Assembly (NCBI GenBank): GCA_041395325.1
Contig: JAWLAT010000016.1
Coordinates: 46,511 to 110,510, forward strand
DNA from: JAWLAT01 sp041395325
Lineage (GTDB): Bacteria; Pseudomonadota; Gammaproteobacteria; Xanthomonadales; SZUA-5
Direction of reading: 5' to 3'
Length of the DNA stretch: 64,000 bases
The position numbers were made by a program, and so were the translations under genes. The notes under the pieces were generated by a model. The model had not been told where the DNA came from and ran no database searches. It saw only the letters and a list, made by a program, of their open reading frames with translations. Shown piece by piece: positions 53,704-63,534 of this stretch (positions within the stretch are counted from its first letter, which is position 1; each line of letters starts with the position of its first letter).

Positions 53704-55086
53704 TTACTGCAGCACCCGATAGCAGGGCTTGTAGGCCTGCTCGCTGGGGATCTTCATGCGATGCTGGGCGACGAAGTCCTGCAGCAGCGCGTCCAGCGCC
53801 TGCATGATCTCGCTCTCACCGCGCAGCTCATAGGGCCCATGGGCCTCGATCGCCCGGATGCCATCTTCCTTGACGTTGCCGGCGACAATGCCGGAGAAGG
53901 CGCGACGCAGATCGGCCGCCAGTTCGTGCTTGGGCCGCGAGCGCTCGATGTGCAGTCCGGCCATCGCCTCGTGGGTGGGCTTGAACGGACGCTGGAACTC
54001 CAGCGGCATGTGCAACGTCCAGTTGAAGAAGAACGCATCCTTGTGTTCGATGCGATGGACACGCACCCGATCGATGCCACGCTGCATCGCCTGCGCCACG
54101 GCCGTCGGGTCGTCGATGATGATCTGATAGTGCCGGGCCACATCCTCGCCCAGGGCCAGCTTCAGAAAGGCGTCGATCTGCTCGAAATAGCGAGCGCTCT
54201 CGCGTGGGCCGGTGAAGACCAGCGGGAACGGCAGCCCGGCATTGCGCGGGTGCAGCAGGATGCCGAGCAGATAGAGGATCTCCTCGGCTGTGCCCACGCC
54301 ACCCGGGAACACGACGATTCCGTGCCCCAACCGCACGAAGGCCTCCAGGCGCTTCTCGATGTCGGGCATGATCACCAGATGATTGACGATCGGGTTGGGT
54401 GACTCGGCGGCGATGATGCCCGGCTCGGTGATGCCGATATAGCGATTGGCGCGGCGGCGCTGCTTGGCGTGGGCGATGGTCGCACCCTTCATCGGGCCCT
54501 TCATGGCACCCGGGCCGCAGCCGGTGCAGATGTCCAGGCCGCGCAGGCCTGCCTCGTAGCCCACCCGCTTGGTGTAGTCGTACTCCAGTCGGGAGATCGA
54601 GTGGCCACCCCAGCACACCACCAGATTCGGATCCAGCTGGGCCTTCAGCAGGCCGGCATGGCGCAGTGTCGAGAAGACCAGATCAGTGATCGCCTCGGAG
54701 TCTTCGGCCAGCGCCGACTCGTCGAAGCGCAGCTGCGAATTGACGAACAGGATGTCGCGCAGCACGGCGAACAGCAGTTCGCGTGCACCGCGGATCATCC
54801 GACCGTCGACAAAGGCTTGTGAGGGCGCATCCTGCAGTTGCAGCTTCACGCCGCGGTCCTGCTGCACCACCTTGATGTCGAAGTCCGGATAGCGCGCTAT
54901 CAGGGCGCGGGCATCGTCGTTCTCGCTGCCGGTGGTCAGTACGGCCAGCGCACAGCGCCGAAACAGATTGTTCAGGCCACCCGCAGTGGCGTCGCACAGG
55001 CGCCGGACCTCGGCGCGGGAGAGCACTTCCATGCCGCTGCTGGGCAGGATCGTGGCGTTGATGCGTTCTTGGTTCTTGCTGTTCAT
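53704..55086 (-). CDS. ppnN: Nucleotide 5'-monophosphate nucleosidase PpnN
   Basis: 460 residues from ATG 55086. The LOG-type active motif is VVFPGGVGTAEEILYLLG, with DICTGCGPGAMKGPMKGATI and the PpnN-specific N-terminal domain (PSSGMEVLSRAEVRRLCDAT) and C-terminal domain. In E. coli this enzyme cleaves purine nucleoside monophosphates and is tuned by (p)ppGpp. Length agrees with the family. A longer frame to 55236 contains no conserved sequence. Followed by a strong terminator. Confidence 0.94.
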   Translation of the reverse strand: MNSKNQERINATILPSSGMEVLSRAEVRRLCDATAGGLNNLFRRCALAVLTTGSENDDARALIARYPDFDIKVVQQDRGVKLQLQDAPSQAFVDGRMIRGARELLFAVLRDILFVNSQLRFDESALAEDSEAITDLVFSTLRHAGLLKAQLDPNLVVCWGGHSISRLEYDYTKRVGYEAGLRGLDICTGCGPGAMKGPMKGATIAHAKQRRRANRYIGITEPGIIAAESPNPIVNHLVIMPDIEKRLEAFVRLGHGIVVFPGGVGTAEEILYLLGILLHPRNAGLPFPLVFTGPRESARYFEQIDAFLKLALGEDVARHYQIIIDDPTAVAQAMQRGIDRVRVHRIEHKDAFFFNWTLHMPLEFQRPFKPTHEAMAGLHIERSRPKHELAADLRRAFSGIVAGNVKEDGIRAIEAHGPYELRGESEIMQALDALLQDFVAQHRMKIPSEQAYKPCYRVLQ

Positions 55087-55279
55087 GTCGTTCCTTTGCG
55101 CGGCGATCGCGCCCCATGCGCGCGCCGTCTGGTTGTTTTGATCGGATGCCCTGAGTCCGTGGGCGCAGGGCTCGATTGGCCAAGTGGCCGCCGCCGCACA
55201 CCCGAATCCCGGATGTGGACGCTGACACCGGCGCACAGGTGGTCACCTGGCACGTGGTCGAGCGGCCGCCTTGGCTGTT

Positions 55280-56305
55280 TCAGCGAAATCGCTCCGGACT
55301 CACCCCACCCCGAATCAGGTGGGCATCGAATCCGCGTTCGCTGAGCAGGAAGGCCGCCGACGCGCTGCGGCGACCCGTGTCGCAATAGATCCAGTAGCTG
55401 CCCCCCGCCTGGAGCGAGTCGGCCAGCTTGCGCAGATGATTCAGGGGCAGATTGATCGCCCCTGGGAGATGACCGGCCATGAATTCGGCCGGCAGACGAA
55501 CATCCACCAGCACTGCCCCCTCGGGCAGTTCGTCCAGTGTGACTTCGTCCAGCAACGGTGCCTTCAACAGCCGGTTGAAGGCGCTGCTCGACAGGCGCAT
55601 CAGATTGCAGCGCGTCAGCGCACGCACCGTCGCGTTGCGCGGCTCGCCGGAAACCAGCGCCTCCTCGCCAAAGCAACGCCCAACGCCGAGCTGTGCCAGT
55701 TCCTCTTCTTCCATGCCATCAGGCGATTCGAGGACGACCTGACAGCGACCCTCGGTGACCACGTAGTAGTAGTCGCCCGGCTCGCCCTGGCGCAGGATCG
55801 TTTCTCCGGCCGCGATGGCCACCGGTTCCATGCTGGAAAAGATCTGCGCAATATTGGCCGGTGGAATGCGCAGGAAGGCCTTGCTCTGCAGCAGTGCCGT
55901 CATCCAGTCGTGCGAGTCGGCGTCATCGGCCTCGGCGCCGATTTCCGACACCTCCATCTCGCCGGCCTGAGTCCAGGTCAGGAATACGTCGAGTTGCTCG
56001 CGATCGACATACAGCACCTTGGCGGCCGTCAAGGCCCGACCGGCAGCGCTGCGCCTGGGACCGGGCGCCAAGGGGTGCACCGCATCGGCGTCCTCGGCAT
56101 GCAGCACCCGCAGACCCTGGTCATTGGTCAGCTCCACCGAGCCTTCGATCAGATAGGCGTGTGTGCGCGCCAGCTCACCGTCGCGAAACATCGCCTGCCC
56201 GGGCTGGTACTGCAGCACGCTCGATTGCTTGGCCAGTTGGGTGCGATCGGCCGGCAACAGGGCCTTGAGAGGCACCAATCGGTTAAAGAGACTGATATTG
56301 ACCAT
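55280..56305 (-). CDS. Double cyclic-nucleotide-binding domain and rhodanese fusion protein
   Basis: 341 residues from ATG 56305. cNMP-binding fold 1 (about 15-110: YQPGQAMFRDGELARTHAYL), fold 2 (about 130-230: AAGETILRQGEPGDYYYVVT with GRCFGEEALVSGEPRNATVR, a good phosphate-binding cassette), then rhodanese (about 245-340) with active Cys in YWIYCDTGRRSASAAFLL. No DNA-binding helix-turn-helix. Known from other gammaproteobacteria as a conserved architecture; it may couple cAMP or c-di-GMP sensing to sulphur transfer. It reads divergently from glnS. Confidence 0.9.
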   Translation of the reverse strand: MVNISLFNRLVPLKALLPADRTQLAKQSSVLQYQPGQAMFRDGELARTHAYLIEGSVELTNDQGLRVLHAEDADAVHPLAPGPRRSAAGRALTAAKVLYVDREQLDVFLTWTQAGEMEVSEIGAEADDADSHDWMTALLQSKAFLRIPPANIAQIFSSMEPVAIAAGETILRQGEPGDYYYVVTEGRCQVVLESPDGMEEEELAQLGVGRCFGEEALVSGEPRNATVRALTRCNLMRLSSSAFNRLLKAPLLDEVTLDELPEGAVLVDVRLPAEFMAGHLPGAINLPLNHLRKLADSLQAGGSYWIYCDTGRRSASAAFLLSERGFDAHLIRGGVSPERFR

Positions 56306-56616
56306 GCGGCTTAGGACGACGGGCGGATCGACCAACCACGGAAACGCCGCTCCGTACCGGTCGCTGTGCGAGGCTGCGTAGCGTGGTCCGTCAGGGCAGA
56401 AATTACAAGCGCCGGGCGGCGTCGACGCACGCAGCTGAGCCGTAGTCGATGGTTGGCGGCGAATCGATCAAACAAACCGGTCGCCAGTTCGCCACGGCCG
56501 CTGCAGCGACGCGCTGCGGCACATTGCGAGCCTGTCCGAGTGCGGCCACAATGCCGGGCTTTTCGACAGCAGATCAGCTTCGCCGCTCGATCTGTACCAC
56601 GGTCAAAGGACGACGC
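56306..56616. other. Divergent promoter region between the cNMP/rhodanese gene and glnS
   Basis: About 310 bases with no gene. The frame upstream of the glnS ATG is open but its composition (TAAAATRCGTLRACPS) is unlike coding sequence. No clear operator or riboswitch was recognised. Confidence 0.4.
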
Positions 56617-58335
56617 ATGAGTGCCACGGAGCCGGTCAACCATTTCATCCGCAACCTGATTCGGCGAGATGTCGCCGCGGGCAAGCATGGGGGCCAGGTG
56701 GTGACCCGCTTTCCGCCGGAACCCAATGGCTATCTGCATATCGGGCACGCCAAGAGCATCTGCCTGAATTTTGGCCTCGCGCAGGAATTTGGTGGCGTCT
56801 GTCATCTGCGCTTCGACGACACCAACCCGGTCAAGGAAGATCTGGAGTATGTCCATGCCATTCAACAGGACATACGCTGGCTGGGCTTTGAGTGGGACGC
56901 GCTGCGTCACGCTTCGGATTACTTCGAGGTCTTCTACCAGTCCGCGCTGCGGCTGATCGAGAAGGGGCTGGCCTTTGTCTGCGACCAGAGCGCGGACGAA
57001 GTGCGTGAGTACCGCGGTACGCTGACCGAACCCGGCCGCAACAGCCCCTGGCGGGACCGCAGCGTGGCCGACAACCTGGACCTCTTCCAGCGCATGCGCG
57101 CCGGCGAGTTCGACGACGGCAGCCGCACTCTGCGGGCGAAGATCGACATGGCTTCGCCGAACATCAATCTGCGTGACCCGGCCATCTATCGGATCCGCAA
57201 GATTGCGCACCAGAACACCGGCGATGCCTGGCCGATCTACCCCATGTACGACTACGCGCACTGTCTCTCCGACGCGATTGAGGGCATCACGCATTCGCTG
57301 TGCACGCTGGAGTTTGAGGATCACCGCCCGCTGTACGACTGGTATGTCGATCAGGTGGATTTGCCCAACCAGCCCGAGCTGCGTGCACTGATCACCGCGG
57401 CCGGGCTGCCGGACCAGGTCTCCCGACCCGAACAGACCGAGTTTGCCCGGCTCAATCTGGACTACACGGTGATGAGCAAGCGCAGACTCATCGAGTTGGT
57501 CAAGGGTGGTCATGTCAGTGGCTGGGATGATCCGCGCATGCCCACGCTGTTGGGATTGCGTCGTCGCGGCGTGCCGCCCTCGGCGATTCGCACGCTGTGT
57601 GAGCGCGTTGGCGTGACCAAGCAGGTGACGGTGATCGGCTACGAGGTACTGGAGGGCTGCATACGCGAGGATCTGGACCACACGGCTGAACGCCGGATGG
57701 CGGTGTTGGATCCGGTCGAACTGGTGCTGCAGAACCTGCCCGCCGACTTCGACGACGCCATCGAGGTGGCCAATCACCCGCAGCGACCCGAACTGGGAAC
57801 GCGAACGCTGCAGTTCGGTCCGCGCCTGTGGATCGAGCGCAGTGACTTTGAAGAAGTCCCACCCAAGGGTTTCCACCGGCTCAAGCCCGATGGCGAGGTG
57901 CGCCTGCGTCATATCGGCATCGTGCGCTGCGTCGGCATCGACAAGGATGCCGATGGCCGCGTGCTGCGTATCCTGGCGGAACTCGATCCGGCTACGCGGC
58001 CCGGCGAACCGGAGGCTGGCCGCAAGGTCAAGGGCACGATCCACTGGGTCTGCGCCCGCCATGGCAGCCGGGCCGAAGTCCGCCTGTACGACCGCCTGTT
58101 CTCGGTGGCCAACCCGGACGCCGGTGAAGGTGGCTATCTGGCCCATCTGAACCCGGACTCGATCCGTCGCTGCGAGCAGGCCTGGATCGAGCCCGCGGCC
58201 GCGAGCGCGGAGCCGGAAAGCCGGGTGCAGTTCGAGCGCACCGGTTACTTTGCTGCCGACCGCCATGACCATACGGTGGACCGGCCGGTTTTCAATCGGG
58301 TGGTGTCCCTGCGGGACAGCTGGGGCAAGAACTGA
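56617..58335 (+). CDS. glnS: Glutaminyl-tRNA synthetase
   Basis: 572 residues from ATG 56617, the family-typical start (SATEPVNHFIRNLIRRDVAA). Class I signatures: HIGH in PPEPNGYLHIGHAKSICLNF (about 41-44) and MSKRR in YTVMSKRRLIELVKGGHVSG (about 285-290). DTNPVKE, WPIYPMYDYAHCLSDAIEGI and the C-terminal anticodon-binding barrels are complete. Charges tRNA-Gln directly. The frame is open further upstream but without conserved sequence. Confidence 0.96.
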   Translation: MSATEPVNHFIRNLIRRDVAAGKHGGQVVTRFPPEPNGYLHIGHAKSICLNFGLAQEFGGVCHLRFDDTNPVKEDLEYVHAIQQDIRWLGFEWDALRHASDYFEVFYQSALRLIEKGLAFVCDQSADEVREYRGTLTEPGRNSPWRDRSVADNLDLFQRMRAGEFDDGSRTLRAKIDMASPNINLRDPAIYRIRKIAHQNTGDAWPIYPMYDYAHCLSDAIEGITHSLCTLEFEDHRPLYDWYVDQVDLPNQPELRALITAAGLPDQVSRPEQTEFARLNLDYTVMSKRRLIELVKGGHVSGWDDPRMPTLLGLRRRGVPPSAIRTLCERVGVTKQVTVIGYEVLEGCIREDLDHTAERRMAVLDPVELVLQNLPADFDDAIEVANHPQRPELGTRTLQFGPRLWIERSDFEEVPPKGFHRLKPDGEVRLRHIGIVRCVGIDKDADGRVLRILAELDPATRPGEPEAGRKVKGTIHWVCARHGSRAEVRLYDRLFSVANPDAGEGGYLAHLNPDSIRRCEQAWIEPAAASAEPESRVQFERTGYFAADRHDHTVDRPVFNRVVSLRDSWGKN

Positions 58336-58398
58336 TCGAGGCGATCGCCGGTCGCCGCGTTACCTCCATATCCATCGCCAGTCGCTGCGGGAGTTCAG

Positions 58399-60168
58399 AT
58401 GCGCCGCCTGCTTGTATGCAACCTGTTGACCGCACTGCCGCTGCTGGCATCTGGCTGGGCGGTCGCCGAGAACAAGACCCCCGACCCCACTTCGCTCCTG
58501 CAGCAAGCCGACGCTGCCGCGCGCGACCCACTGGTATCGCCGGTGCAGCGGATCGAACGGTCCGTGCTGCTGCAGATGCCCACGACGGATGGCAGTCAGA
58601 GTCCCTGGCCAAGCATTGATGGCAGCAACAACGATCCCGCTAATCCGCAGGAAAACATGGCAGGAATGCCGCTGCGTCGCCGCATGGCGGCGGCCTACGC
58701 GGATGGCGTCGCGGCGATGGCCGGCGCCGATCGACCCAGCGCCCGACAGGTCAGCAACCTCGTTCACGCCCAGGATCAGTCCCGCGTCAACCTCCGTGGC
58801 GCCACCGACTTCCTCTGGCAGTGGGGACAGTTCATCGACCACGACATGGATCTGAGCGACGGCACCAACCCGCCAGAGCTGGCGGCCATCGCCGTGCCAG
58901 CCGGAGATCCGTGGTTTGACCCGGATGGCACCGGCACACAGAGCATTGTTTTCAATCGATCCATCTACGACCACGACTCGGGAACCGGTCCCGACCATCC
59001 GCGCGAGCAGATCAACGAGATCACCGGTTGGCTCGATGCTTCCATGGTCTATGGCTCGGACGCCGATCGCGCCGCGGCACTGCGCAGCTTCGAGGGAGGC
59101 CGACTGGCGACCAGCGACGGCCAGATGCTGCCCTTCAACACAACCGGGCTGCCCAATGCCGGTGGCTCCGGCAGCGAACTGTTTCTGGCCGGCGACGTTC
59201 GCGCCAACGAACAGGTCGGGCTGGCCGCCATGCACACGCTGTTCGTTCGAGAACACAATTTCTGGGCCGGCGAACTCGCACTCGCCGATCCGACACTCGA
59301 CGACGAGGGCCTTTACCAGCGAGCACGGATGATCGTGGCCGGCGAGATTCAGGCGATCACCTATCGCGAATTCCTGCCGATGCTGCTTGGCGCCAATGCC
59401 ATCGCGCCCTATCAGGGTTATCGACCTGAAATGAACGCGCATATCGCCAACAGCTTCTCGACGGCCGGGTACCGCATTGGCCACAGCCTGCTGAGCCCAC
59501 AGCTGCTGCGGCTGAATGCCGACGGCACCGAGGTCCCACAGGGACATCTGTCGCTGCGCGAGGCCTTCTTCGCGCCACAGCGCCTGCAGGAAGCGGGGAT
59601 CGACCCGATCCTGCGCGGTCTGGCTGCCCAGCATTGCCAGGATCTGGACATCTACGTCATCGACGATGTCCGCAATTTCCTGTTTGGCCAACCCGGCCAG
59701 GGCGGCTTCGACCTGCCCGCGCTGAACATCCAGCGTGGCCGCGACCACGGCCTGCCCAGCTTTGTTGAAGCTCGAGTCGCGATGGGTGGCAAGCGGCTCG
59801 ATGACTTCACCGACATCGGTGCCAATGCGGCCGTGACTCAACGCCTGGCGCAGGCCTATGCGGATGTCAGCCAGATGGACCTGTGGACGGGATTGCTGGC
59901 CGAACCGCATGCGCAGGACGGGATGGTGGGTCCGACACTGAAGCACCTGCTCAGCGAACAGTTCACCGCCCTGCGTGACGGTGATCGCTTCTACTACGAG
60001 AACTGGGCCAGCCCGAGCTTGCGTGAGCAGATTTCATCGACGCGGCTGGCTGATGTCATCCGCCGCAATACGGACATCGGCGACGAACTGCCAGACCTTG
60101 TCTTCGGGGTGGCATCACCGTCCAACGGCAGCCGCCGGCAGATTGTCCCGACCAGACTGCGGGACTGA
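58399..60168 (+). CDS. Secreted animal-type haem peroxidase
   Basis: 589 residues. Signal peptide RRLLVCNLLTALPLLASG, then the animal haem peroxidase domain: distal His148 in LWQWGQFIDHDMDLSDG, the Ca-binding region, catalytic Arg in LAAMHTLFVREHNFWAGELA, and proximal His362 in FSTAGYRIGHSLLSPQLLRL. FDLPALNIQRGRDHGLPSF is the usual conserved helix. Bacterial members (peroxidockerin-like and peroxicin-like) oxidise halides or phenols outside the cell. No haem or export genes adjacent. It is convergent with the amidohydrolase gene. Confidence 0.93.
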   Translation: MRRLLVCNLLTALPLLASGWAVAENKTPDPTSLLQQADAAARDPLVSPVQRIERSVLLQMPTTDGSQSPWPSIDGSNNDPANPQENMAGMPLRRRMAAAYADGVAAMAGADRPSARQVSNLVHAQDQSRVNLRGATDFLWQWGQFIDHDMDLSDGTNPPELAAIAVPAGDPWFDPDGTGTQSIVFNRSIYDHDSGTGPDHPREQINEITGWLDASMVYGSDADRAAALRSFEGGRLATSDGQMLPFNTTGLPNAGGSGSELFLAGDVRANEQVGLAAMHTLFVREHNFWAGELALADPTLDDEGLYQRARMIVAGEIQAITYREFLPMLLGANAIAPYQGYRPEMNAHIANSFSTAGYRIGHSLLSPQLLRLNADGTEVPQGHLSLREAFFAPQRLQEAGIDPILRGLAAQHCQDLDIYVIDDVRNFLFGQPGQGGFDLPALNIQRGRDHGLPSFVEARVAMGGKRLDDFTDIGANAAVTQRLAQAYADVSQMDLWTGLLAEPHAQDGMVGPTLKHLLSEQFTALRDGDRFYYENWASPSLREQISSTRLADVIRRNTDIGDELPDLVFGVASPSNGSRRQIVPTRLRD

Positions 60169-60207
60169 CCAGGCGACCAGCTTCGTTCGGCCAGCGCAGC
60201 GCTTCAC

Positions 60208-61806
60208 TCACGGCTGCGCCAGCGTCTCGATGCCGCGTTCGCGCTTGGCCTGTTCGACCATCGCCCGAACGTTGCTCAGCAACGCGCGGGCATCGTAGAC
60301 AATGCCGTCCTTGATGGTCAGCTTGACGCCGCCCACTCGGCGCAGCCGACCCTCATCATCCAGGCGAATATGGCCGGTGCCATAGAGCACCTTCAGATTG
60401 GCCAGGGGATTCTCTTCCAGCACCACCAGATCGGCCAGTTTGCCGGCCTCGATCGAACCGATCCGACCATCGGCGCGTAGCACCTGCGCGCCATTGAGTG
60501 TGGCCGAGCGCAACACTTCCAGTGGATGGAAACCGGCTTCCCGAAGCAATTCCAGTTCCTGGATCGTGCCGAAGCCGTAAAGCTGATAGATGAAACCCGA
60601 GTCCGACCCGACGGTGACCCGTCCACCGCGATTCTTGTAGTCGTTGACGAAGTCCATCCACAGCCGGTAGTTCTCGCGCCAGGCCACTTCATCCTCGGTA
60701 CCCCAGTCGAAGAAGAAGCTGCCGTGATTGGCCCGATTGGGTGTGTAGAAATCCCACAGACTGGGCAACGTGTACTGATCATGCCAGTCGGCTCGACGGG
60801 CACGCATCAGATCGCGTGCAGCCAGATAGATGCCAAAGGTGGGATCAAGCGTGAAATCCAGGTCCAGCAGTTCGGAAATCACCGCTTCGTAGTGCTCGCT
60901 GCCACGTCGCGCCGCCTGTGCCCACAACCGGCCGGCCTGACCGAATCGATCCGCCTCGTTGCTGTAGTTGTAGTCGGCCGGGTAGTGCTGCACGGTGCGG
61001 TCGTCGAACAAGGCTTCCGGCAGGCCGTACCAATGTTCCATCGTCGTCAGGCCCCAGCGTGCGGTGGTCAGCACGTTGACGCGCGACACATCCAGCTGAG
61101 CATGGTGACAGGCACTGCCCATACCCTGCTCGGCCAGTTCCTCGAAGGCCGCCTGCAGGATGTCGGGCCGGTAGCCGAAGCACTTCATGCCTACCGCGCC
61201 CTTCTGCTTCATCTGCCGCACCCAGGCACGGGCCTGATCGGGTTCGGTCATCGGCGCGTCGCGACCCTGACCGAAGAAGACATAGGGGAAGATCCGTGGC
61301 GCGGTGATCTCGTTGCGCTCGCTGCGCCGGCTCTCGTTGACGCACCAGTCGATGCCGTTGCCGCAGCCCGGGTCGCGGACCGTCGTAATCCCATGACCGA
61401 GCCAGAGCTTGTAGACATACTCCGCCGGCGTGCCCTGCTCTTCGCCGCCGATGTGGCCATGCAGGTCGATCAGTCCGGGCATCACATAGTGGCCCTCCAG
61501 ATCGATTTCCCGTCCACCCTCGGCCAGCTTCGGTCGACCATCGGCCGCAATCGGCAGTCCTGGCGCACCGACACTGCGAATGGCCTTGATGCGATTGTTC
61601 TCGATGACCACATCGGCTGGGCCGAAAGCGGGGCTGCCGGTGCCATTGATCACGGTGACGCCGCGCAGGATCAGCTGCGAGTAGGGGCCGTCTCCCTCAG
61701 CTCGATCCGGTGCCGGTGTCACGCTGGCATGGCTCACGACGGCCATCCCGGCGCCGAGCAGGATCACAAGACTGTGCACAGCTAACCCGATGCTTCGACG
61801 CCGCAT
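60208..61806 (-). CDS. Exported amidohydrolase (imidazolonepropionase-like)
   Basis: 532 residues. Signal peptide SIGLAVHSLVILLGAGMAVV, then an amidohydrolase barrel: YVMPGLIDLHGHIGGEEQGT (metal HxH), CHHAQLDVSRVNVLTTARWG, MEHWYGLP and Asp in GGRVTVGSDSGFIYQLYGFG. The C-terminal beta-sandwich (IGSIEAGKLADLVVLEENPL) closes the domain. Related periplasmic enzymes hydrolyse cyclic amides or dipeptides; the substrate is not evident. Confidence 0.92.
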   Translation of the reverse strand: MRRRSIGLAVHSLVILLGAGMAVVSHASVTPAPDRAEGDGPYSQLILRGVTVINGTGSPAFGPADVVIENNRIKAIRSVGAPGLPIAADGRPKLAEGGREIDLEGHYVMPGLIDLHGHIGGEEQGTPAEYVYKLWLGHGITTVRDPGCGNGIDWCVNESRRSERNEITAPRIFPYVFFGQGRDAPMTEPDQARAWVRQMKQKGAVGMKCFGYRPDILQAAFEELAEQGMGSACHHAQLDVSRVNVLTTARWGLTTMEHWYGLPEALFDDRTVQHYPADYNYSNEADRFGQAGRLWAQAARRGSEHYEAVISELLDLDFTLDPTFGIYLAARDLMRARRADWHDQYTLPSLWDFYTPNRANHGSFFFDWGTEDEVAWRENYRLWMDFVNDYKNRGGRVTVGSDSGFIYQLYGFGTIQELELLREAGFHPLEVLRSATLNGAQVLRADGRIGSIEAGKLADLVVLEENPLANLKVLYGTGHIRLDDEGRLRRVGGVKLTIKDGIVYDARALLSNVRAMVEQAKRERGIETLAQP

Positions 61807-61940
61807 CTGACACCCCTTCCCCGAAACCAGCCCGCATGATGCCGCAGCTTGACGGCTTTCTCACACCAGCGGGCTCGATCGGCTTTGCCGACACGCCGCA
61901 GACGGGCAAACTGACCGGGACAAGGTCAGGCGCCAGGGCG

Positions 61941-62162
61941 ATGACGTCGAACTGCAGTTGCCCGCGTACTCAGGGCCGACGCTTCCAGGGCGATGCGCCT
62001 GAGCGCCATGTCGAATTGGTCGAAGAGCAGGCCTGGACCGATTGGCCGCCACGCTGGCGCCTGCGTTGCCCTACCTGCCAGATGCGCTGGTTGGTCAGCT
62101 ACATTCCCGGCGGTGGCATTTACGGCGACTTTGACTGGGCCAGACTGGATGAACCGGGCTGA
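61941..62162 (+). CDS. Small zinc-ribbon-type protein
   Basis: 73 residues from ATG 61941. Cys pairs CSCP near the start and CPTC in WRLRCPTCQMRWLVSYIPGG suggest a four-cysteine metal site; PGGGIYGDFDWARL closes the protein. No family named. In-frame ATGs at 61836 and 61839 are possible, but the extra stretch has no recognisable pattern. Six bases from the convergent MerC gene. Confidence 0.55.
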   Translation: MTSNCSCPRTQGRRFQGDAPERHVELVEEQAWTDWPPRWRLRCPTCQMRWLVSYIPGGGIYGDFDWARLDEPG

Positions 62163-62168
62163 TGGCCT

Positions 62169-62681
62169 TCAATGCGGGCAGCAGGCGTCCGCGTAGCGGC
62201 GCAGCAGCCGCAGGTTGGTCAGGTGAGCCCAGGCAATCAGTCCGCCACCCAGCGCCAGCAACAGGCCGTGCCACAAGCCCAGGTCGATCCACTCGGTAAC
62301 GGCCAGCAGCAGGACCAGAGCCCCGGCAGCATAGCTGCGCAAGGCCATCGTCTGTCGGTGCCGCCACCAGCCATGAGCCAACACGACGCCGGCAAAGGCG
62401 ATGACGCTGCCACTGATCAGCCACTCGACCTGATGCGACCAGATGAACCACCGCAGCCATGCCGGCGAGTCCGCAGAAAGGTCGGACAGGCCCAGTTGCA
62501 GTAGCGGCGCCAGCAACAACAACAGCGGCAACAGCAGACAATGCAGCGCGCAGCCCAAAGACAAGCCCGCACCAATGCGGTCGGCCCAGGGCCACCAGCC
62601 CGCATCCGCCCGATCGGGCACGACACGATCGGGCCAGGAGGTGGCCAGGTCGGTCGAGTTGGGCAGGTTGGTGGCAGGCAT
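62169..62681 (-). CDS. MerC domain protein
   Basis: 170 residues from ATG 62681. Four hydrophobic helices; the first is GAGLSLGCALHCLLLPLLLL with the MerC-type Gly-Cys-Ala-Leu-His-Cys pair, and a C-terminal DACCPH adds further metal ligands. In mercury operons MerC is a mercury transporter; stand-alone MerC-domain proteins next to Zur sites are thought to move zinc or other metals. Divergent from the ABC transporter genes across a Zur-like palindrome. Confidence 0.88.
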   Translation of the reverse strand: MPATNLPNSTDLATSWPDRVVPDRADAGWWPWADRIGAGLSLGCALHCLLLPLLLLLAPLLQLGLSDLSADSPAWLRWFIWSHQVEWLISGSVIAFAGVVLAHGWWRHRQTMALRSYAAGALVLLLAVTEWIDLGLWHGLLLALGGGLIAWAHLTNLRLLRRYADACCPH

Positions 62682-62720
62682 GGGCTCGATCAGAATTCGA
62701 CTATTGCTCACAAGGCGGAA

Positions 62721-62735
62721 TGTTATACAGTAACA
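62721..62735. promoter_or_regulatory. Zur-box-like palindrome
   Basis: TGTTATACAGTAACA, in the context AATGTTATACAGTAACAATT, is a nearly perfect dyad resembling the proteobacterial Zur consensus (TGTTATA-N-TATAACA type). It is 40 bases upstream of the MerC ATG and 95 bases upstream of the ABC gene ATG, so one site could control both directions. Confidence 0.65.
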
Positions 62736-62829
62736 ATTGCTGTCCGCAAGCCAAACGAATGCATTTGTTGCGTCCCATCGCCCCTGCCCGTAGCCGACGC
62801 TTGGGCTCACCAGCAAAGCCAGCGGGCCG

Positions 62830-63534
62830 ATGAGCACGGTCCTGGACATGGTCGACGTGCGCTTCGGCTACGACCCGCAGCAGCCGCTGTTGCGCATCGA
62901 TGCGCTGTCTCTGGAAGCCGGCGAGAGTGCGTTGTTGTCGGGCCCCTCCGGCTCAGGCAAAAGCACCCTGTTGGGCCTCGTTGGCGGCGTTCTGCAACCG
63001 GACCACGGACAACTCCGGGTCTGTGGTCAGTCGCTGGCACAGATGCCCAGTTGGCATCGCGACCGCTTTCGCGCCGAGCAACTGGGTCTGATCTTTCAGC
63101 TGTTCAATCTCTTGCCGTATCTGAATGCGCGCGACAATGTGCTGCTCCCGCTGCGCTTCGCTCCGGCCCGGCGTGCACGGGCGGGCGCGAATCCGGCGCA
63201 ACGCCGGCAGCGTGCAGAGGCCCTGCTGGCTGCGCTGGATCTGCCCAGCAGCTTGTGGACTCGACCGGCCGGACAGCTGTCCATTGGCCAGCAGCAGCGC
63301 GTCGCGGCAGCCCGCGCGCTGCTCGGCCAACCTGCGTTGATCCTGGCTGACGAACCCACCTCGGCCCTGGATGCCGACAATCGAGACCGTTTTCTGGCCT
63401 TGCTGCTGCGGCAGGCCCGATCCGAAGGCAGCGCGGTTCTGGTCGTCAGCCACGATCCTTCGATGGCCGGCCAACTCGACCGCCATATCGCCATGAACAG
63501 CCTGCGGGCTGATGCGCCAGCGGTGACCGCATGA
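62830..63534 (+). CDS. ABC transporter ATP-binding protein (LolD/MacB type)
   Basis: 234 residues. Walker A GPSGSGKST in ALLSGPSGSGKSTLLGLVGG, Q-loop LGLIFQLFNLLPYL, signature LSIGQQQRVAAARALL, Walker B ALILADEPTSALD and the H-loop VVSHDPSMA. The subgroup pairs with FtsX/MacB-type permeases to drive periplasmic mechanotransmission or lipoprotein/lipid export. Its TGA overlaps the ATG of the downstream permease. In pseudomonads a similar ATPase-permease pair belongs to a zinc-responsive set, which fits the Zur-like site here. Confidence 0.93.
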   Translation: MSTVLDMVDVRFGYDPQQPLLRIDALSLEAGESALLSGPSGSGKSTLLGLVGGVLQPDHGQLRVCGQSLAQMPSWHRDRFRAEQLGLIFQLFNLLPYLNARDNVLLPLRFAPARRARAGANPAQRRQRAEALLAALDLPSSLWTRPAGQLSIGQQQRVAAARALLGQPALILADEPTSALDADNRDRFLALLLRQARSEGSAVLVVSHDPSMAGQLDRHIAMNSLRADAPAVTA

